Shown in pieces: positions 59,601 to 64,000 of a stretch of 64,000 bases of DNA; position 1 is the stretch's first letter; every line of letters starts with the position of its first letter. Under the pieces are notes generated by a model. It was not told where the DNA came from. It saw nothing but the letters and a program-made list of their open reading frames with translations, and made no database searches. Source of the stretch: Protula sp. h YS-2021 (lineage: Eukaryota; Annelida; Polychaeta; Sabellida; Serpulidae); NCBI GenBank assembly GCA_949752745.1, contig OX457029.1, positions 11,509,511 to 11,573,510 on the forward strand, given 5' to 3'. Both the position numbers and the translations under genes were made by a program.

Positions 59601-60670
59601 AGAGCTATGCCAGGATGTCAAGATCAAAACGCTTTTATAAACTAAAGAAACGGCTGGTTATGTTTCCAATAATTTTGTCTTTAAATTCCTACCAAAACAT
59701 ACACTCGAGAGCACACAGAAACTGTCTTCTTGCTGCTCCTTTCTTGCTAACATACAGATACAACAAAGGCTACTGATATGTTGTGTTATTTACCATGTGG
59801 GACATAAACTTATTATCCATAAAACAGCATCTAAGGAAACTCTCACGTCAAAATGTCATGCAGCACCAGAATCTATACCCTTCTGCACTCATGTAAAACT
59901 TCGATTTGTAGCTTTTGGCATCATTGACGAGTTGTGTGCAAATAATTTGAAAAAAAAAACAAACCAACTCCGCTTTCCAGTACGCACCCAATTATACTAA
60001 GAAAGATAAATTTTCCAAGTTCAATTGAGCTGATCTTCATTAAAATGGCAATAATGATGAAATGATTTGTAATATAAAATGCAAGAATGTGTAGTGTCCA
60101 GGCAAAGCAGTTTCTCAGCTATGACAGTTTCGCCACACGTTAGGCATTGAGCCCCTACCTTCCATGACACGTTCACAAGCACCAACCACAATACCCATTC
60201 AGGTATGATAGAATTAACAATACACTATAGTCAATTAATGAAAAAGCATCTCTCATTGATCAATGAACCTCAGAGACTATATTTTTATATCTTATTGTAG
60301 GCATTACAGAATAAACAATACACTATAGTCAATAAATGAAAAAGCATCTTTCATTGGTCAATGAAACTCAGGCACTATACTTTCATGTCTTATTGTAGCG
60401 CTGCTCGATTAATAAATTATCGAGCATTTCTATATAATTGTGTCTAATGTATGATTGTGACTTTTTAAGGTATTTCCAACTTTTCAAAGCATTGCGGGAA
60501 TATATCGATGTTACGTATCTCTCAGTGGTTGTTAAATTCTTAAAGGTACCTAAAATTATTACTGGTGTATTTTGTATATCTCCATTGAGCGATATTCAAG
60601 GCTCAACTGGTCAGCATGTGTCCACGAAATTTTGAAGCGACTCCTAAAGGTGGAGCTTTAAATAATACCT
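56670..60670. other. Mostly non-coding stretch
   Basis: No gene recognised. A short imperfect repeat of tagggacttgtcc words lies at about 57770-57855. Open frames such as 58146-58343 plus, 58337-58525 plus and 59362-59574 plus lack splice partners and recognisable motifs. Confidence 0.5.
60213..60409. repeat. 98-bp tandem duplication
   Basis: Two copies of about 98 bp: tacactatagtcaat at 60221 and 60319, each followed by aatgaaaaagcatct, tcattg-tcaatgaa-ctcag and tcttattgtag. Divergence is about 10%. Confidence 0.92.
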
Positions 60671-60679
60671 CTTTTTATC

Positions 60680-60775
60680 CAAACACGGAGCGCAGTTCTG
60701 AAGGAAGTACAGAATGAAAATTAACCCCTTTCTTGGAATATTGGCACTCCGGGTGGGACAATCCATTAAGCCATG
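60680..60775. repeat. Dispersed repeat family R1, copy 4
   Basis: Contains aacacggagcgcagttctga, gtacagaatgaaaattaacc and ggcactccgggtggg, matching the R1 copies near receptor A. Confidence 0.6.
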
Positions 60776-60779
60776 TCGG

Positions 60780-62385
60780 ATTCTGACCAAACACTAATGC
60801 CCTAAATGAAAATTGCATTTTCTCTGACAAAAGACCAGATTTTAAACACTCAGTAAAATCGGTTTAATTAGAATAGCATTAGAACCGAGAAACATTGTGC
60901 TGATGTGCCTGTGGCTATGCTATAGAGGCATGATTTCTTACTAAAGAGAACACTGTTACAATATGCTCACCTAACTCCACCCACAAAACCTGCACCCCCA
61001 ACCCTGAATTCACGTAGATTTGCGCTTCTCTTTGCACGTGTTAAACTTGCGCCTATTCTGGTTTTAAATGTCATATTTATCATTTATCGCAAGATGTGTT
61101 TTAAGAAGGCCTAAAAAATTCAAAGATCAACTACAATGACTAAAAAACCGCGGTCGACATACATTGCAAAATGATACTAATGTCATCTGCTACAAGTGTA
61201 ATTAAAATGGATGTACTATAAACTCTGAAAAACGACCTGAAGGACTTTCTCAGCTGGTAACCTTGATGAAATTCCCAATCTAAGCATTTCACACCTAAAA
61301 GTGAAAAAAAATACTGGAAATCATATGAATTATATTCACAACTGAAGGAAAGAGAAGTGGGAATTTGCAACAGATGTGAATAATTGCCGTCTATAAAAGC
61401 GCTAGATTAATGCCACTTTATATTATATTAATCGTAGGTAGAGAAAATGTTTACAATTTATGTAAATCAATATGGCTGTCGCGATAAGTTTTGTGCTGTG
61501 TTCGAAACAAGAAAATGAAGTGATTCAGGTCGGATCCAAAACCTTCCAGGGAGTAGGAAACGGTCACTACAGTGAGAAATGCTGATTTCGGCAGACAAAG
61601 TTTTTTTGGGAGTCAGTATTAACGCTCTTATCTATTTTTTCTATAATTTTTTTATTCCTTTTTAAGGTGTGGATGGGGAGATGGGGGTGGTGAGTCAAGA
61701 CTCGAATATGTCCCTAGATGTGCTACTTCAAGAAAATAGGAAACCGGAGTCTATAGACTGACATCGCAATGCTGGTAGAAACGAGGCTATTTAGTCAAGG
61801 ATTATCAGTCCAGTACAAAAGTGACTGCATTTCGCTGGAAAACTATGCATGTCATAAATACATGTATGTGTGTACGTATATACATATATGTATGTATGCA
61901 TATATGTATGTAGTGTGTGTATGCATGCATGTATGTATGGTATGTATGCATATATGTAGTATATATGTATGTATGAATGTATGTTTATAATGATTAACAT
62001 CTGTAATGTACACATTTTGACTGTGTAAAGTTTCAAAATCAGTATTAGAGAATTTACCCATATAAACTGTAAAATACGATATGAAATGCTGAGAATTTCA
62101 TTAGTTTTGACAAATTAGCATTTCAAATAATACAATTTCACTCTCTTTATTTGCTAAAATCAGTGCGCTTCAGTTTTCTCGACTTCGTCCATCCAAACAA
62201 CTAAGTATCAAAGCAAACTTTCGTCGATTTCTTTTCGATATCAGGGAAATCATATTCGAAGAAAATGCTTTCCCTGAGAAAGGAACGTATTTATGTATGT
62301 TTTGGAAAGTGCAGCATAATCATATAAGAAAAGTTTAAGAAATGCTTATATTTATAAGATTTTTAAATTTTAGCAAATGTAATTG
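60780..62385. other. Non-coding stretch
   Basis: Apart from the tetranucleotide tract near 61.9 kb, no gene or element was recognised. Confidence 0.5.
61855..61988. repeat. (ATGT)n-type microsatellite, compound
   Basis: Compound ATGT/ATAT/GTGT tract with interruptions. It generates Tyr/Met/His-rich open frames on both strands that are not genes. Confidence 0.93.
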
Positions 62386-62929
62386 AACAGAAGGGAGTGT
62401 GTAATATAATTTATTTCAGACTGATATCTAGTTGTAAGAAAAAACTTTGTTTTTAATTTGTGTATAATGCTAACATGAGTCTTATGAGCCCCTGCTCCGA
62501 AGGGTAACATAGCTGTTACCATATATTACCTTACCACATGGTAGCATATGTGTAACCATATGTGTAAAATAACCGGAGAGATACGTCTTGTTTTTACTCC
62601 AGACCTTAAAGGGGGTTATTTTCATTCAGTACTCCTTGTTTCCCAAAACAGGGGGCGGATTCTTTTGCAAATGCTTTTCATTAAAAACGGGGTATTATTT
62701 GAAACTGAGTACTTCTTGGCTTGGATCGATTTAAAAGGCTATGAACACGTATGGTAACCGACTGATATATCTATGGCAACCAGCTGATGTGACTATCCAC
62801 CCCACTCTACCCCCTCCCCGGGTCACAAGAAGTCAAACTTAAGAATGATGCGCAATGCAATAAGAGAAGTACATAAGTACGGTATACTGATAAAGTGACA
62901 AGCATTATTTTAGCACGAAGTAATGAGAC

Positions 62930-63085
62930 GCAAGGGAGTTATTTGTGATTGAAAGCAACACTCCATTCGCAACACAACCTTTTTAACCACATTGGAACTC
63001 CGTAGCTACCGCGTCCCCCTTCCACGGTGTTTTTTAACACGTATGTAGCACATATTATACCAACTGCCGCTCGGATGTACATCAA
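62930..63085. repeat. Dispersed repeat family R1, copy 5
   Basis: Contains cattggaactccgtagctac, cccccttccacggtg and aacacgtatgtagcacatat. It occupies the equivalent position to copy 2 in the flank of the paralogous receptor. Confidence 0.5.
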
Positions 63086-63426
63086 GCTCATGTCAGCAGC
63101 TGGGTTATTTAGGATAAACAGGTGATTTCTATTTTTCATATAACGCGACATGTATACGGTGGTGTCCCTAGCTTTTTATACGGGGTAGTGTTGTGTTATC
63201 ACCTAGAACATCTAATTATAAGATTGTTTTTTGCTGGCAAATACTTCGCTAAAAATAAAACTGTTTTATCTATTCTACGTCTCTTATGTACAACGATATA
63301 CAAACCTGAATATGCCACTTTGTTATGATTTAATAGGAGCTTTGTTACTCTTTTGATTGTCTACAAGTGCATTGCTAAATATCAGTCTATTACCTGCAAG
63401 TTTATTTCTGGTATTATTCTTCACAT

Positions 63427-64000
63427 TCATGCTAAACCAACCCGCTTTGACTTTTTGATTGGTTTGGCGTACATGGGAGACAGATCATTATCATCAACAC
63501 CCTGTTCGATTAATTTAGTCTGTTGTTCTTCTGATCCAAATGCGAGATCAGCATAAACCAGTGCTTGTGCACTTTCATCTTCTGTTGGTTTCGGTTGAGT
63601 TATAGGTGAGAGACTTCTTAGATTGATTTCTGCATATTCCGTGACAGTGTCATCAGAACTGCTTGGCACGTTTATGTCTTCCACACCTGTGCAATCATCT
63701 GCTGTGCTTTCCTTATACCGAAGATTCGGACTACTTGTAGTCTTCTGACTGGATAATTTCCTAACAGCAACAACAAAAACTACAAGTAACACTAGAATAA
63801 TAAAGCCACATATTGGTAACACAATGGGCCAATAATTGATGTCAGAAGACATTGATGCCATTGTCGTCTTCAATGTGGCAGTAACCTTGACCGTACTGAG
63901 TTGTTCATCGCCTTGATCTGTTTGTGGCATTGACTGAAAGTTGGTTTACCTTGCTTTCGCTGTTGGTGGTAGCATTGTCCCATGTCCCTGCGGGTAACCT
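63427..64000 (-). pseudogene. Receptor B: paralogue of receptor A, partial, with an in-frame stop
   Basis: The last exon of a second receptor, cut by the window edge. From 63930 downward, 167 codons are open: a Thr-rich stalk (TVKVTATLKTTMASM), a transmembrane helix (LPICGFIILVLLVVFVVAV) and a tail ending in KSKRVGLA. Tail Tyr motifs are TEYAEI (ITSM-like), LVYADL (ITIM) and a distal SPMYAKP. The VEYINV of receptor A is VEDINV here, so that Tyr is gone. About 14 extra residues with TQPKPTEDES separate SLSP from LVYADL. Upstream, homology to receptor A continues to the edge, but the codon matching TCA in A is TAA (63946-63948). Unless an alternative splice skips it, the outer domain is not joined to this tail. 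It may be a pseudogene, or an N-terminally truncated form starting at the Met at 63930. Confidence 0.65.

Larger units (their letters stand above)
62390..64000. repeat. Segmental duplication, copy B
   Basis: Direct-orientation partner of 35470-37383. It runs off the right edge of the window, so its full length is unknown. It lacks the 194-bp MITE-like element found in copy A. Confidence 0.82.

Noticed and set aside
63932..63947. A 16-nt intron removing the stop in receptor B (GTAAAC to TTTCAG)
   Set aside because: The ends match GT-AG, but 16 nt is far below any known spliceosomal intron length.
1..64000. CRISPR-like arrays among the tandem repeats
   Set aside because: All arrays are head-to-tail without unique spacers, and the DNA is clearly eukaryotic.

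Overview
This looks like nuclear DNA of an animal, most likely an invertebrate and probably a mollusc; the taxon is an inference from style, not from a marker gene. The support is an AT-rich background, small exons with GT-AG introns, abundant microsatellites and minisatellites, a decayed Ty3/gypsy retroelement, tRNA-derived SINE-like pieces and animal gene families. No bacterial operon, Shine-Dalgarno or CRISPR structure is present. Exon models below were built by hand from reading frame, splice-site consensus and intron phase, so exon edges are predictions.

Layout. 0-5 kb: a 19-bp tandem repeat, then a broken minus-strand Ty3/gypsy element (gag-like, protease and reverse transcriptase remnants). 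5-19 kb: mostly non-coding, with SINE-like sequence, a perfect 40-bp duplication, a phase-consistent three-exon candidate on the plus strand (11.27-12.20 kb) and a roughly 140-bp minisatellite. 18.9-22.3 kb: a complete seven-exon cytosolic sulfotransferase gene on the minus strand, the best-supported gene here. 27.1-28.1 kb: the last two exons of a gene with an EGF-like module, minus strand. 35.5-38.8 kb: a three-exon gene for a small single-pass receptor (receptor A) whose tail carries three ITIM/ITSM-like tyrosine motifs. 42.65 kb: a short, diverged piece of 18S rRNA. 50.9-52.3 kb: a 27-bp minisatellite beside two phase-matched exons of an unassigned Leu-rich protein. 53.2-56.7 kb: G-rich inverted repeats and a 40-bp satellite of about 27 units. 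62.4-64 kb: a second copy of the receptor locus (receptor B), cut by the window edge and apparently broken by an in-frame stop.

The most interesting system is the pair of receptor paralogues, same strand and about 26.5 kb apart, inside a direct segmental duplication. They keep the transmembrane segment and two tyrosine motifs but differ at the others: A has a VEYINV motif that is VEDINV in B, and B has a distal Tyr motif that A has lost behind early stops. A also carries a MITE-like insertion that is absent from B. This is the pattern expected of a fast-evolving inhibitory or signalling receptor family, but function is inferred from motifs only.
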